Notes: generated by a model from the sequence alone, not told the origin. Positions 1 through 11,900 are shown, numbered from the stretch's first letter. The stretch is DNA of 64,000 nucleotides from Macrobrachium rosenbergii (GCF_040412425.1 NC_089762.1:21258147-21322146); one strand, 5' to 3'. Program-made: numbers and translations.

Positions 1-67
1 CTAACTCCCAAAACATTTGCATACGGGAGACGTTTTTGTAAATAGAGGCTCGGCGTTTAAGGGTTAA
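1..67. mobile_element. End of a piggyBac-like TTAA element (B-type terminus)
   Basis: The first 63 bases match the right end of the element at 27735-29925 (shared text around CATACGGGAGACGTTTTTG and GGCGTTTAAGGG) and, inverted, the left end of the copy at 58844. It finishes with AAGGG followed by TTAA at 64-67, the same boundary as the complete copies. The rest of this copy lies upstream of the window. Confidence 0.75.
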
Positions 68-142
68 TAATAAAATAATGATTTACAGTACTAATTTTCA
101 GATATTAATATAAAGTTTAATAGATTAAATAATGAAAATAAT

Positions 143-241
<99 letters not shown>

Positions 242-571
242 TTAGATGAATTTTTCCGACATGTAGTATGTACATATGTTTCTTTTGTATGATAAATAAA
301 TGATTTACTTAATAAGTACTAATTTTCAAATAAGATTAAATAATAAATAATGATAATATATACAGAATAATATTTTCCATGCATCTGTGTAGTAAATTAT
401 TTTACATTTTACACAAGTAGCAATTCCCATTCTTTTTATACTTGGCTTGAAAAAGGAGGGGGGAGGGTAAGTGTCAGTTTACTTGACAGTTTGACTTGCA
501 GTATTGGCCGGAGGGGAAGAAGTGTTGCTCTCAGAAGCTCATGGATTTCAATCTTGAATATTGTATGGAGT

Positions 572-640
<69 letters not shown>

Positions 641-697
641 AAGGGTAGAATGTGAGAAATGGGTAGATAGACAGATGAATAGGTACTTAGTTCAGCC

Positions 698-789
<92 letters not shown>

Positions 790-845
790 GAGGGTAGAAT
801 GTGAGAAATGGGTAGATAGACAGATGAATAGGTACTTAGTTCAGC

Positions 846-899
<54 letters not shown>

Positions 900-956
900 A
901 AGGGTAGAATGTGAGAAATGGGTAGATAGACAGATGAATAGGTAGTTTAGTTCAGC

Positions 957-1050
<94 letters not shown>

Positions 1051-1103
1051 AAGGGTAGAATGAGAAATGGGTAGATAGACAGATGAATAGGTACTTAGTT
1101 CAG

Positions 1104-1141
<38 letters not shown>

Positions 1142-1225
1142 GAAAAGATAATGTTCGTGTGTGTGTTCATAGTGTTTCAAAAATTTGTAGTAAAGGTAAT
1201 GCATCTTTGGAAGACAAAAAACAAA

Positions 1226-1293
<68 letters not shown>

Positions 1294-1480
1294 CCCCAGC
1301 CAGCCTTGTTGAATATAAGTTTTGGCTGGAAGGGTTAGAAGTAAGTATGTATGTATTTTTAAGGGTACTAATGTTTAAGATGACCTTGAAGTGATATTAA
1401 TAAAAGATTAATACAGTAATATGATAATAATTTAAGGTATATTTGATGTAGTATGAGACATTAAGTATACATTTGGTATG
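68..1480. repeat. AT-rich Tigger-like repeat remnant expanded with (CT)n arrays
   Basis: The AT-rich stretches (for example 240-420, with TTTGTATGATAAATAAA and AATAAGTACT) match the interior of the 18995-20939 element, which also has (CT)n arrays at comparable places. Pure (CT)n blocks lie near 146-237, 576-635, 692-784, 849-894, 960-1045, 1109-1139 and 1230-1291. Apparent Ser-Leu reading frames here are microsatellite translations, not genes. Confidence 0.55.
576..1139. repeat. Composite minisatellite: 68-bp unit alternating with (CT)n
   Basis: A unit of about 68 bases beginning CACCAAAGGGTAGAATG and ending TTAGTTCAGCCCCC starts at 636, 785, 895 and 1046. The (CT)n stretches between units differ in length, giving spacings of 149, 110 and 151. 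The units are nearly identical; the unit at 1046 lacks two bases in GAATGTGAG. The pattern suggests expansion by unequal exchange or slippage of unit plus microsatellite together. Confidence 0.9.
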
Positions 1481-1600
1481 TGAACTTTGAAGATAGGCAG
1501 TTATAACCTTTTTTAGAAGAAGGGCAGCAAGTATTCATGGATTTTAACTATTCGGGTGGTGGGAGGGGCATATGTATAAGAACCCCCTCGTTTGAGACCA
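1478..1600 (+). mobile_element. Fragment of a CAGTAAACCCC-type Tigger-like MITE
   Basis: The stretch GAAGATAGGCAGTTATAACC ... GTATTCATGGATTTTAACTATTCGGGTGG matches the interior and right side of the MITE at 25067-25395 (AAAATAGGCAGTTCTAAGTG ... TATTCACGG ... TATTCGTGGGGG). The terminal CCCCTG..TTTACTG end is not clear. It is a short diverged remnant with no coding content. Confidence 0.4.
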
Positions 1601-4156
1601 GGCAACAAGTGGCTACATCTTCCTCTCTTTGGTTCATGGCATATGAGAGAGAGAGAGAGAGAGAATATCACTGCATTCCAGAAGGTGAGTTGCACTGCTC
1701 CAAACATGAGGAGGCTTCATTAGGTATTTTTATTTGTTTATCACCTTGGGAGAGGGCTGATATTTTCTAACTCCAAGAGGGGAGTCGTGAACTCCGCACA
1801 CTGAGGTATGATGTTGTGACCCTCTTTTAGGCAGTTTGGCAGTCACATTGCTCTTTCCCCCTGAGAACCCAGTGGTGAAAGGGGCAGCAGAGTTCTGTGA
1901 AGAGGTTGTATAGAGCTTCTTTCTAAGCATCTTTCTGGAGGTGGAGCACAGTTACCAACAGAGAACAGTTTTATCCAGGGCAGGATCTACATGAGATATG
2001 ATCCACCTAGACTACAGACTTAGACATATCTCTCCTTCAGTAAGTTTTATGCCTATGACAGTAGCTTGGGTGTTATCCTAATGAGGGGGTGTGACCCATT
2101 CAGGTGCTCATCCACTACCAGTTACCAGGCCGTTGAATTGGGGGCTCCCCAGACAAGGTACAGGCTGGCCATCATGCTGACCCAGGCTCCCAAACATGCC
2201 AACAGAGAACAGTTTTATCCAGGGCAGGATCTGCATGAGATATGATCCACCTAGACTACAGACTTAGACATATCTCTCCTCCAATAAGTTTCAGGCCTAT
2301 GACAGTAGCTTGGGTGTTATCCTAATGAGGGGGTGTGCCGCATTCAGGTTGCTCATCCACTACCAGTTACCAGGCCATTGAATTGGGGGCTCCCCAGGCA
2401 AGGTACAGGCTGGCCATCATGCTGACCCAGGCTCCCAAACATGCCAAACTCTGGACCATAAGCCAGGCATGTAATCCAAGAATACTGTTGGATTGCTTTT
2501 ACTCTGTATTGAAACAGAGAAGGGGTATGCAACCCTTTCGTCCCAGGATGTCTGGTCTGTGGATTGGTTCTCTTTTCAGTGGACACTGAGTTCTTGCCCT
2601 CTCCAGTCAGCCATGGTTGGACAGTTAATTAGGGGTCTTTCTCCCCTCTGAGACATCCAGGGTCGTAGCATAAGGGGTAGGGTGTGATTCACGGGCAAGA
2701 TTCTAGCCAAACGCAGGGACCAAGCCCTAGGTAGGCTTGTTACCGGAACGGTTACAGTACCAGGAAGGGTTTAAGACCATTTGACAGGTTTGGGACTTGA
2801 CCTAGACTTGAGTCGTGAACCAGTGCTTGACTCGTATGTATTGAGAGCCAGGTTTGTGATGGCTAACGAGGTTTGAGTCCAGGCCATATCATTATTGAAG
2901 TGTATGACTTTCCTGTACCAGCAGCTGGGTCCATGCACCCCATGTTCTTAGTAGAGTTCATGACCTGCATCTTCATGCTTGCACCGTTTGCTCTGTGTGG
3001 AGTGGGAAGAATCTGAGCTGTTCTTACCCAGGGAGAACCTGGTACCAAAGAATGGACAGTTAGCACATAGGAGGCAGGGATCCATGGGTTGGGGGGAGCA
3101 CACACAGTGGGTGTTGCATTTCCTAGCATCTGTTTCACACCTGTATGACTCCATCCTTTCAGACAGAAGAAGGATAGTTCTTATCAGGTCATCCATGTCT
3201 CTGCCTGCAGATGGCAAGGGTGACCTTAAGGCTGCAAGCAGTGGTTTGCAAAACTGACTGTTCTGTGAATCTACGTGCTGAGAGCTCCTAAAGGACCTCT
3301 CAGTGTTAATCTGAGAGACAGGGCAGTGAGCTCCCTCCTCATACATGGGGAAGGCTATCTAACAGCTCCCTCTAATAGAGGGTTTTATAAAGGGAGCTGC
3401 AAAGGCAATCTCAGACACACTCCAACCATCCTCTACAAGGGTTGCCAGCAGAGGTGGGCCCTCTTCAGTGTTCAGTGCCGTTCAAGGGGGGGCCACTCTC
3501 CACTCAGTCATCTCCACAGGAGTGGCAGACCACCTGAGGTTCCTCTGGCAGGGTAAGGCCCTCTTAAGAGAGGCAACCCAAGGATACATGCAGCCCTCTT
3601 GCAAATATTCAGACAAGAGGGACAGGCCTGTCTGTGTCTTGGGAACTGCAGTCATCCATAAGGAGTGTCAAACAGTCAGGACCCCCTAAAGAAGTAAGGG
3701 CTCGTGAAGGGAGCCAAAGCTAGAGTCTTTGTAGGCTTGAGAGGGCTCTTCCCTCCCCATTTGAGCCTGGGTACTTGACATGGGAGATTATGTCCCTCCT
3801 GGCCTGAGCCTCAGCTAGGAGGGCTAGGAAACCCATGGCCGGTTCTACAGGGTATCCCACTCAGAGGGTTGGATCCCATGTCCTTCAGGAGGTTGTTCTG
3901 CATATGGGCATTAACTGCAAGGAAATGTAGAAAAACCCCACCTCCTCCTGGCAGAGGAAGGTCATAACAAGGGCATATGACTCTCAAAGAAGGGAACATC
4001 CTCCAAGGTAAGGTGAAGGTCCACAAGATTAATGTGTTAGGCCCAGCTGTTGGCTACCTGAAGAACCATTCAACCCTCTGGTAGGTGAAGGTAGGAGCAT
4101 GGAGGAGGCAGTCCATGTTCATTTCCTTCTACCTCAGACACTTAGCCCACAGGCTC
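1600..4156. other. Unresolved repeat-like DNA, no supported gene
   Basis: This 2.5-kb stretch has GC-richer, retroelement-like composition and contains a clear 244-bp tandem duplication, but I could not identify a protein family in any frame. A minus-strand open frame at 2948-3346 contains clustered cysteines (CNTHCVCSP..CLLCANC) that might be a degenerate gag-like or zinc-binding segment; this is weak. No splice-bounded exon matching the host gene was seen. Confidence 0.3.
1955..2443. repeat. Two-copy tandem duplication, unit about 244 bp
   Basis: Unit 1 (1955-2198) and unit 2 (2199-2443) both begin CCAACAGAGAACAGTTTTATCC and end CAGGCTCCCAAACATG. They differ by a handful of substitutions and one small indel, such as CAGACAAGG versus CAGGCAAGG. 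Sequence after 2443 continues differently. This is a recent local duplication inside otherwise unresolved repeat DNA. Confidence 0.92.
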
Positions 4157-4466
4157 ATGGGATGGTAGGGTTGAGAAAAAATTGTGGAAGAGAGTGGGAG
4201 TGATTGAAAGGAGTACGAGCGCCTGGAATAGCCCCATTGTACCGGTATGTAAGCCAGATGGAAGTTTGCGAATGTGTGTGGATTATCGGAAGGTGAATGA
4301 AGTAACTGTGAAAGAGCGATTCCGATGAATGTGGTGTCTGATTGTGTGTACAAGATGAATGGAATGAAAGTGTTTACAAAATTAGATTTGGTAAGGGGCT
4401 ATTACCAGATGCCTCTGGAGGAAGGGAGCAGGCATATTACGGCCTTTTCTAGTAGTTCCCGCCACA
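4157..4466 (+). pseudogene. Truncated Ty3/gypsy pol fragment (protease end joined to RT start)
   Basis: Bases 4158-4198 match 6904-6938 of the downstream element (after its protease), then the sequence jumps and 4198-4466 matches 7547-7816 (start of reverse transcriptase, with the VDYRKVNEVTVKER segment). About 610 bases are missing at a GAGAGTG microhomology. The fragment ends at GTAGTTCCCGCCACA, exactly where the downstream copy ends, and abuts the primer-binding-site region of that copy. Stops and frameshifts make it non-functional. Confidence 0.8.
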
Positions 4467-4472
4467 TAAATT

Positions 4473-4490
4473 TGGCGCCCAACGTGGGGC
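4473..4490 (+). promoter_or_regulatory. Retrotransposon primer-binding site
   Basis: TGGCGCCCAACGTGGGGC is of the type used by Ty3/gypsy elements to prime minus-strand synthesis from a host tRNA 3' end. It lies 83 bases before the first gag start, as expected. Unusually, no LTR is found just upstream; a pol fragment takes its place. Confidence 0.7.
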
Positions 4491-4549
4491 TGTTGTAAAA
4501 TAGCCGTTAAGATTGTTTGTGGTGGGTCGAGTGAGAGTAAGAGGTCAGG

Positions 4550-5857
4550 ATGAGTGAGATAGAGAAACTGAGAGAGGAACCCGAGTGGTTAGGGAACCCA
4601 GGGCAGGCTGAGGAGGAGAATGGGAGGCTGAGGAGTGAGAATGAGGAGTTGAGGAGTCAGTTGGAGGAGATGGGAGGAATGCTAAGAAGTGCAAAAGAAG
4701 AAATGAAAGGGGAGATGAAAGAGTCCGAAGAGAGAATGGAAGAGAGGATGGATAAAAGTTGGAGGAATGATGAAAGGTGTGGAAGAAATGGTGAAAGGTA
4801 TGTTCAAGGGTGTTTTTGGAGAAGGGGCTGTTGGAGGCAGGTTCTCTGGAACGTGTGAAGGGGCAAGAGAGAAAGAAAAGGAGGAAGAAGTGAATGGAAA
4901 GCGTAAGTGATGAAAGTGATATGGGAATAGGAAGTAAGAAACGAGGGAATGAAAGGCAGGTAAGGAAAAGGGAATGAAAAGCAAGGGGAAGGAACAGAGG
5001 GAAAGTAAGGATAAGTCAGGGGAAGAAAAAGGAAGAAGGAAAGGAAAGGAAACTGGTAAGAAGAGTAAGGAAGTGGGAAAGGCCGGAAAGAAGGGAGAGG
5101 GTGAAGGCAGTAGTGATAGTGAGGTGGATGGAGGCGAGTGGATAAAAGTGGATAAAAAGAGGGGGAAGAAGAGTGTAATGAGTAAGATGAATGTAAGTGC
5201 GGAGGTGGACTCTTTGTATTCGGAAGAGGGTATGAAAGGACAGAGTGAAAGTAAGCGAAAGTGAGAGTGAAAGTGAGAAAGAAGTGAGAAAGGCTATGTA
5301 TGTGAGGGAGGTACCCGGTGTGAAAAGTATAATGAGTATGGAAGTAGGGATGTGCATGATTTCTTTAGGGAGTATGAAAGGTTTTGTCAGGATAAGTATG
5401 GGGAAAGTAAGAGAGTGTGGGCACGAGAATTAGGAGAGTATTTGACTGGGTTTTTACTTGATATGTATAGGGTTATTATGAGTGTGGGGGATGTTGAGTA
5501 TGACAAGGTGAAAGCTAGATTAGTTGAGCAAGTTGAGGCGATGAAAGCGAAAGTGTTAAGTATAAGAGGAAGAATGAATTTGATGAGGCAAGAATGAAAG
5601 CTGGGGAAACCTTGTCACTGTATGCTTGTAGGCTGGAGATGTTGGCAAGGAAGAAGTTTGGGGATGATGGGATAGATGAATGTAAGGAGTTAGTAATGAA
5701 GTTGTTAGGGACAGTGCCAGATGGAGTTAGAGAATTTGTGAACTTGAAGCGGAAGGAGAAGAAAAGATGGACGAATGAAAGGTTGACTTGGGGAGAAATT
5801 TTTGAAATTGTAGAAGATTATGAGCTTGACAGGGTTATAAAGAGAGCAGAAGTGTAA
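4550..5857 (+). pseudogene. Ty3/gypsy gag, broken by frameshifts
   Basis: The start MSEIEKLREEPEWLG opens a Glu/Arg/Met-rich region predicted to form a coiled coil (4550-4770). A Lys/Ser/Gly-rich linker follows (4974-5264) and then a capsid-like retrotransposon gag segment (5352-5857), with YDKVKARLVEQVEAM, AGETLSLYACRLEMLARKKFG and ELVMKLLGTVPDGVREFV in order. Gag forms the particle that packages the element RNA. The pieces lie in different frames (breaks near 4850, 5250-5350 and 5597), so no full protein can be made. Family assignment rests on domain order and the downstream protease and RT. Confidence 0.7.
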
Positions 5858-6079
5858 GTGTAAGGGCTGGGGTAGATGAGAGAGTACCAGAGTTGGAAGC
5901 TTTAGGGATGCAGTGTTGAGGGGCCCAATGAGAATGGCCGATAGTGTAATAGATAGGAGTGTAAGAGCAAGTAATGTAGAGGTGCCAGTGAGGATGAATG
6001 ATGGGTTTGTAAGGGAACAACGGGTTGGACGGGTTAGGGATAGTAGTGTACAAAGGGGAAGGTCGGTGAGTGGAAGCCG

Positions 6080-6417
6080 AGGGGAAGTGTTTTAGATGTG
6101 GAAAGGAAGGACATACAAAGAATGAGTGTAGGTGGGCTTTAGGAGCGTGTTCGGGTGTGGGCAACCGGGACATTTGGTAAGGGAGCACGAAAGATAGGGG
6201 TTAAATGCTACCGGTGGACGGACAGGTGGGTCATGTTGCTAATGGTTGTAGGGGTACCCGAGTGAATGTAATATGTGGTAACTGTGGTAAGAATGGGCAT
6301 TATGCGAGAATGTGTTCAGAACCGAGAGCGAAGTGTGACGAATGTGGAATGGAAGGGCATGTATCAAGTGTATGTAGACGAAAGAGGGTGACTGTGACAG
6401 CAAATTCGGGAAACTGA
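6080..6417 (+). pseudogene. Gag nucleocapsid zinc knuckles
   Basis: CCHC knuckles are visible: CGNCGKNGHYARMC and CDECGMEGHVSSVC at 6265-6400, with a further knuckle-like CFRCGKEGHTKNEC around 6090-6130 in another frame. Such knuckles bind element RNA during packaging. At least one frameshift separates the first from the later ones, consistent with decay. Confidence 0.8.
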
Positions 6418-6529
6418 GTGTGAAGGGGTTCAAATGGGTGGATCCTCCAGGATGCAAGCGGTGGCGTGTGATGCATGTAACGTGAGGGGTTGTTGCATGA
6501 GGGAGGTTTTGCTGGAAAGACTGACGAGT

Positions 6530-6945
6530 GCATGAGTGTGCAAGTGTGTTGTAAGGGAGTAAGATTGATTGCCTTAGTAGATACCGGGTGTAGTATGAAT
6601 GTCATATTTAAGAATGGATGTGAGAAATTGAGGAATACGTGTGAGATTAGGAACTGTCAGGGGAAGTAAGAGGATTGGAAATTTAGGGTAGCAGTGGTTG
6701 GAAGAGTGTGTGAACGGTTAGAAATTGGGGGTGTAGTGATGGATGAAAGTGATTTTTGTGTGATTGAAAGTACGAATGATAAATATGATATTTTATTGGG
6801 ATGTGAGTTTTTGAAAAAATGCGGGATGGTGGTCCGTCCTAGTATGAATGTAATTGAATTACGTATGAAAGGGGATGTGCTTGGGGATTTGTATTTGGGG
6901 AAGGATGGTAGGGTTGAGAAAAATTGTGGAAGAGAGTGCCTGTAA
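6530..6945 (+). pseudogene. Retropepsin-like aspartic protease
   Basis: The active-site segment LIALVDTGCSMNVIF (around 6569-6612) carries the Asp-Thr-Gly triad of retroviral-type proteases. After a stop near 6667 a second frame (6694-6945) continues with VCERLEIGGVVMDESDFCVIE and YDILLGCEFLKKCGMVVR, matching the typical C-terminal half of the fold (G.DFL-type motif). The protease would process gag-pol; the stop codon breaks it. Confidence 0.75.
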
Positions 6946-7499
6946 TTGCGACAGAGAGGGTAAAGTGCCACATGAGATTGGAGAAGTTGTGAGTGTGAAA
7001 GTGGCATGGCCGGATAGCCTCGGGATAGCCAACAATGATAGGTGTGAGTATGTGGTTGAGGGAATAGACATAAATAAATTAGTCAGGCAAAAATGCGTGT
7101 ATATGATGGGGTTTTGAACATGGGAGATCCGAGGGTATATATAACGTCATTGCCGAGTGTCAGGAAGAAGCGAGTCCGAGGAATATGAGGGAGATTGATG
7201 TGGGAATATTAATGACACGCGTTGGTGAATGTGGATGATGAGAGGTACGTGAAGGCACGGCAGGTGATGACAGGTGATTTGAAAGGAGCTAATGATTGGA
7301 CGTATGAGGAGTTGAAAGAAAGAGTAAAGGTAGATGAAAATGTAAGTGATAACGAAAGAGAACGATTGAGGAGAATGTTGTGGGATAGGCAGGGGCATTG
7401 AGTCATGGTGACGAGGATTTTGGGGGATCAAGCTTCCGGAATTTAAAATAGTTCTGGAAGACGACACCCCATATATCAGCTGCCCCGACATTTTTCTCC

Positions 7500-7816
7500 G
7501 TCTATCAATCGTGAGATAGAGGAGCAGTGTGAGGAGCTTGAGAGGGTGGGAGTGATTGAAAGGAGCACGAGCGCCTGAATAGCCCCATTGTACCGGGCAC
7601 GTAAGCCAGATGGAAGTTTGCGAATGTGTGGATTATCGGAAGGTGAATGAAGTAACTGTGAAAGAGCGATTCCCGATGAATGTGGTGTCTGATTGTGTGT
7701 ACAAGATGAATGGAATGAAAGTGTTTACAAAATTAGATTTGGTAGGGGCTATTACCAGATGCCTCTGGAGGAAGGGAGCAGGCATATTACGGCCTTTTCT
7801 AGTAGTTCCCGCCACA
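7500..7816 (+). pseudogene. Start of Ty3/gypsy reverse transcriptase, truncated
   Basis: INREIEEQCEELERVGVIE, then RKPDGS and MCVDYRKVNEVTVKERFPM, then KVFTKLDLV (first catalytic Asp region) are the N-terminal motifs of Ty3/gypsy RT. The homology ends at 7816, well before the YxDD motif, so no active enzyme is possible. A small deletion after LDLV (GTAGGGGC versus GTAAGGGGC in the upstream copy) shifts the frame. Confidence 0.85.
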
Positions 7817-8171
7817 ATGGTAACATTGACCCTGGTCCCAGTGGCTATGGCATAGAAGGGTGAGAGAGCCTGATGAAGGAGGCACTGCTTTTCATGAGAG
7901 ATTGACCCACCTTTACCACCCCTCTTCATTCCAGATCTACCTATTGGGCAGTGGGTTTGCTATCGATCTGGACCCTTCAGTGGCCAAGGTAGGCTGACAG
8001 AGGTCAGAGCAGATGTCCCAGGCATACCAATAATAGTGCTTTGTTTTATTTTTAGTCATTGCACAGCTGGTATGCACAATACGGTGGACAGCTCCATTTG
8101 TGAGAAGCTACAGTTTGTATACCCAGGAAAAATACAGATTTCTTTAAAATTTGGTATTTTTTTATTTTCAG
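7817..8171. other. Non-coding stretch before the first visible host exon
   Basis: Bases 7817-8030 look like repeat DNA; CCACCTTTACCACCCCTC resembles a piece of the DIRS-type terminal region at 55780, but the match is short. From about 8040 the sequence is AT-rich intron ending in TTTTTTATTTTCAG at the acceptor of the exon at 8172. Confidence 0.35.
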
Positions 8172-8360
8172 GAAATAAGGGTGTGTCACCAAGAGAAACA
8201 TCATTAGTAAAGTCAGGTGATTTTGAAAATAACTGTAAGTCATCAGAAGAAAAAGAATTACCACCTGAGAAAACTAATGTTAAAAGGGTTGCAGCAAGAA
8301 AAGGAAAGACTCCCCGGGTATCTTCTATAAAAAGTGAAGATGACCATCAAGATGACAATG
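8172..8360 (+). CDS. Host gene exon 1 of 5 visible, unknown Lys/Glu/Ser-rich protein
   Basis: The exon lies between acceptor TTTTATTTTCAG and donor GTAAGA. It is 189 bases (63 codons) and is entered and left in phase 1. It encodes (G)NKGVSPRETSLVKSGDFEN through KTPRVSSIKSEDDHQDDN, a hydrophilic charged segment with no recognised domain. Its final G joins AA from the next exon to make a Glu codon. The open frame runs back into the intron, but the pyrimidine tract and AG favour 8172 as the border. Upstream exons must exist because no start codon is in frame. Expression is not proven. Confidence 0.6.
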
Positions 8361-8921
8361 GTAAGAAACGTATTAGGTTTGCTTTGTAACAGTTGCTGTG
8401 TAGTACAGTATCCATTCTGTCGAGTTGTCTTCCCACCAATGAATTATACAGTTTTTCAGATAATTTTGTTTACATTTACAGTCAACCCCTGGTATTTGCA
8501 GGGGATAGGGACCACAAACACCTGCAAATAGCTAAAATCCGTGAATACTTGCCATCCCCCTCTAAAAATGCTTATAACTGCCTATTTAAATAGTCCAAAA
8601 ACCAGACCCCCCCCCCTCTAAAAATATTTATAACTGCTTCTTTCAAACACCAAATGTATACCTTAAACTATCGTCCTACACAGAATATACCTTAAACTAT
8701 CATCTAAAACACCTTAGTACCATTTCAAAGTAATATTACAACATTACCCTTAAAAATATATGGTTCATAGCTGAGGGTGAAAACTATTCAAGTTACTCTT
8801 ATTTTCAAGTACATCCATTTTCTCTCATACCTTAAACTATCATTCTGCACAGAATATACTTTCAACCGTGATCTAAAACATTTTAATATCATTTCGAAGT
8901 CATCTTGAAACATTACCCTTA

Positions 8922-11900
8922 TAGTGCAGCAGATTGCTGTAAAAATCGTTCAGATAGTGAAACAAGCATGAAATTTGGCACAAACATTCCTAAGACTACG
9001 CTCTCTTAGAAAAGGGCGCTGGCCACCTGAAAATCCAAGATGGCGGCTATTTTTCAAAATGGCCGCCATCTATGTTGAGATTCACTGGTTTGGGAGCATC
9101 TATTGGATGGAATATGCCAGTTTTTTTTTTTTAAACCTCGACTTTTAGGTTATAAAATGTTCCATACCACACATTTTATTGAAAACCCTTACTAAATGAA
9201 TTGTAACCAAGATGGCGTACAAAATGGTTGCCATAAAAGTTTTTTTTCTATCCACAGCGCTAGCAGACATAGAGACCAACTGTTTTTATTTAATGGTATA
9301 TTCATGTGATCAGACAGTTTAACTAATATGCTATTTTCAACTGAAATAGTAATGGTATGGTCACATACAACATTGTGTCTAAGACTGTAACCATAAAAAG
9401 AAAAGAAGAGAAATACGGACTAAACGCAACCAATCTATGTATAGGTCTCTCAACCTACACCTTTGAAAATTCGAGGATAAGAAGGTAGGCATAGCATGAC
9501 ACGTTGGATGCTCAAGCCAGATTATCTACTGAAGAGAGGGCAATATTTATCTAGACTTCACATTTGCAAGTGCACAGAGCTGTGCAGGGAAGACCCAGCT
9601 TGTAGCACTTGCACCTTTCCGACAGCCTGCTTTGCATCCACATTTGGCAAGCTGTTGGCAACTCTTGGCTAAGGGCGAGTTGGTTGTCCAGAGGACTTGC
9701 CATGCTTCACCAGACTTTTGCCATCCCCACTCAGCAGGGTTCTCTGGCTGTGGCTGACACTGGTGGCCTGCCCCCACACACAACCAGCCTGGCACGCAGC
9801 ACGCTTGGTGTGTTGGAGGAGAGCTCCCCTGGTTGGTGGAATGGCCTCATATGCCCTTTGTTTTCTGGCAAACATATCAAGTCTAGCCTCATCCACAGTG
9901 CCAGCAGTGCTGGATCTTTCATACATAAGTATGACAAACTCTCCAGGACCTTCAGGTCACTCTCTTCCACTCTGAGAGGGTAGTGACTCAGTTTGGAGAA
10001 CACAGTGGAGGCCTCTGGAAAGATGTTCCATGTCTGCCAGGCGGTCTTCTTGCCCTTGCTCCGAAGGCTGACACTGTATCACAGCCTGTGAACGCATGGA
10101 AGAAGAGCATGCCATTCACCTTCTCCTGGCCCAGAGAGTTGCACAGGTCATGCACAGCAATCCAGCGCAGGCTCTGGCCTTGGCCAAATGCCACCCATAG
10201 CTTCTCTAGCCCTAGATTGTGGAGAGTGGAGAAAGCACTGACTGCAACGACAAGAACATCTGTGTCATTTGCTTTAACCGTGATGGTCTTGGCTCCATGT
10301 TCTGTGGCATATTTGGCATGGAGAAAGATGCGGGTGTCAGCTTCCTCATGAGAGCACTTTTCCAGTCCCTGAAGACTAGCTCTCATGAGTGCTGAGGACA
10401 GCAGACCCTTTCGTGGCAATGACAACATTTGTGGCAGACATCTGGGCAACTTTGTCTGCCAGGAACTGGAACAACTCTGTCTTGTTGGCATCGTGTCTTA
10501 GGAAATTGCGCCAGTTGGATGGAATTGTGTTCTTGTCTGTCACCTTGCGCCTTCCTCCTTGACCACGTTGGAGCCTGGTCTCAGCTTTGAGGCTGGATGT
10601 ATTTGTATACATCAAATACAAGATGTGATGATGTGTACTTGCTGCTATAGGATTGTATCACAGGCAAGAAGTCGCAAAGTGCATAGCCCTCAAAGGTCTT
10701 TCCTTTCTTTGGTGGCAAGGCATGGACCAAAGCTGATCCATCTACAATGAGGACATCAGTCTTTGGTTCTTTGTCTTCTAGTGTAACATGACTCTCCAGG
10801 ACCGAGGTCAGCTGAGACTTCTGACATGTGTACAGCCTACCACCCTCACTAAGGGAAGCTGGGAATGTTTGATTCTCGTGCTGGAAGAATTCCTGCAGAT
10901 CACATTCACGGCTCTGACAGGATATAAATAGCTTTGAGAAAAGCTGGCAATCCTCCTTCAGAAGTTTCTGCTTTGACTGTTCTACAGGAGCAGCTTCTTG
11001 CCTGAAGAAGTCAGTTCTGTTCTTCTTTATCGGCTCATAGAAGGAGACTGCATTGTTTGCCAAAGAGTCTGAAAACTTCTGAAATTTAGTGTGGCCTCTG
11101 TCAAGGTGTGTCTGTAGAAGTTCTGCTGAGCTGGGGTGGGCAATGTCTTTGTTGTTAATGGAATACAGATCCTGGCTCTCTTCCTGAAAAGGACTTCCCA
11201 AGTGTTGCAAAGCCAATGACAGCTTGCTGACTCTCTCCAAGAATGTCTTCTGCGCATGAGGTGTTTGTTCATGGTGTGTTGTCTGCTCATTAGACTCCTT
11301 ACTTTGAACCTCTGTTTCAGTATGCAGACACCAAGCGGATGATCTCTGGGCCAGCCACCATCCATCTTCTGAGTGCTGACGGATCTTCAGTCAGCCCAAT
11401 GGCTCCGCCATCAGCCTTTATAAAGGCATTGGTCTGCTCATGAGCTTGGTCAAGAGCCATTGCTGAGAACTGGCGACTGGTCTTGTGCACAACAAAGTTG
11501 CCAGCCTTGAACTCCCTTGTGCAACTCTGGGTGTGAACTCTCTAGGGTAAGCATGTCCCTGAGGTGAATAGGCAGCCAACGAGCATAGTTTGTATTATTG
11601 TTGGAAAAGAAGTAGGGTATCAGCACACATTCCTGTATGGGATTCAACTAGGTTCGGTCTCCCTACACCTAGCCCGATCATTCATCCAGTGCCATTTAAG
11701 TCCCGTGTGATCTGTACACCATCCGGGTAAGTACATGAACCATCATGTACAGCCCCCATACCCTTGGCTCGGCTCTCCCGCGCTGGCACATCCTGTCTAT
11801 TCAGGTGCGGCTATCTAACTATAGCTGGTCTGGGGCTGTTAGAAAGCATTTGGGACACTAAACTAAACTATACTACAACTACTAGTCTAAGACTACAGGA

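Larger units (their letters stand above)
4467..7816 (+). mobile_element. Decayed Ty3/gypsy retrotransposon internal region, no LTRs seen
   Basis: The order PBS, gag, zinc knuckles, aspartic protease and start of reverse transcriptase identifies the internal part of a Ty3/gypsy element on the plus strand. Coding capacity is split over many short frames. The element stops abruptly inside the RT fingers/palm region, so most of RT plus RNase H and integrase are absent. Neither flank shows an LTR. It sits upstream of the first host exon I can see (8172). Confidence 0.85.

Noticed and set aside
561..797. Open frames rich in Ser-Leu across the CT arrays, and Tyr-Ile frames across all TA arrays
   Set aside because: They are direct translations of dinucleotide repeats, open in several frames on both strands, with no other sequence features.
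576..1139. CRISPR-like array (regular repeats with spacers)
   Set aside because: Spacers are all (CT)n, units are 68 bases, the genome is eukaryotic and no cas genes exist.
2948..3346. Cys-rich minus-strand gene
   Set aside because: 132 residues with a cysteine cluster, but no recognisable spacing, no homologue I can name, and it overlaps open frames on the other strand; left as unresolved.
4157..4466. Reading 4157-4466 and 7500-7816 as the two LTRs of the gypsy element
   Set aside because: The repeated stretch encodes conserved RT motifs and the two copies diverge upstream by a deletion, so it is duplicated coding sequence. Kept only as an open question in the findings.
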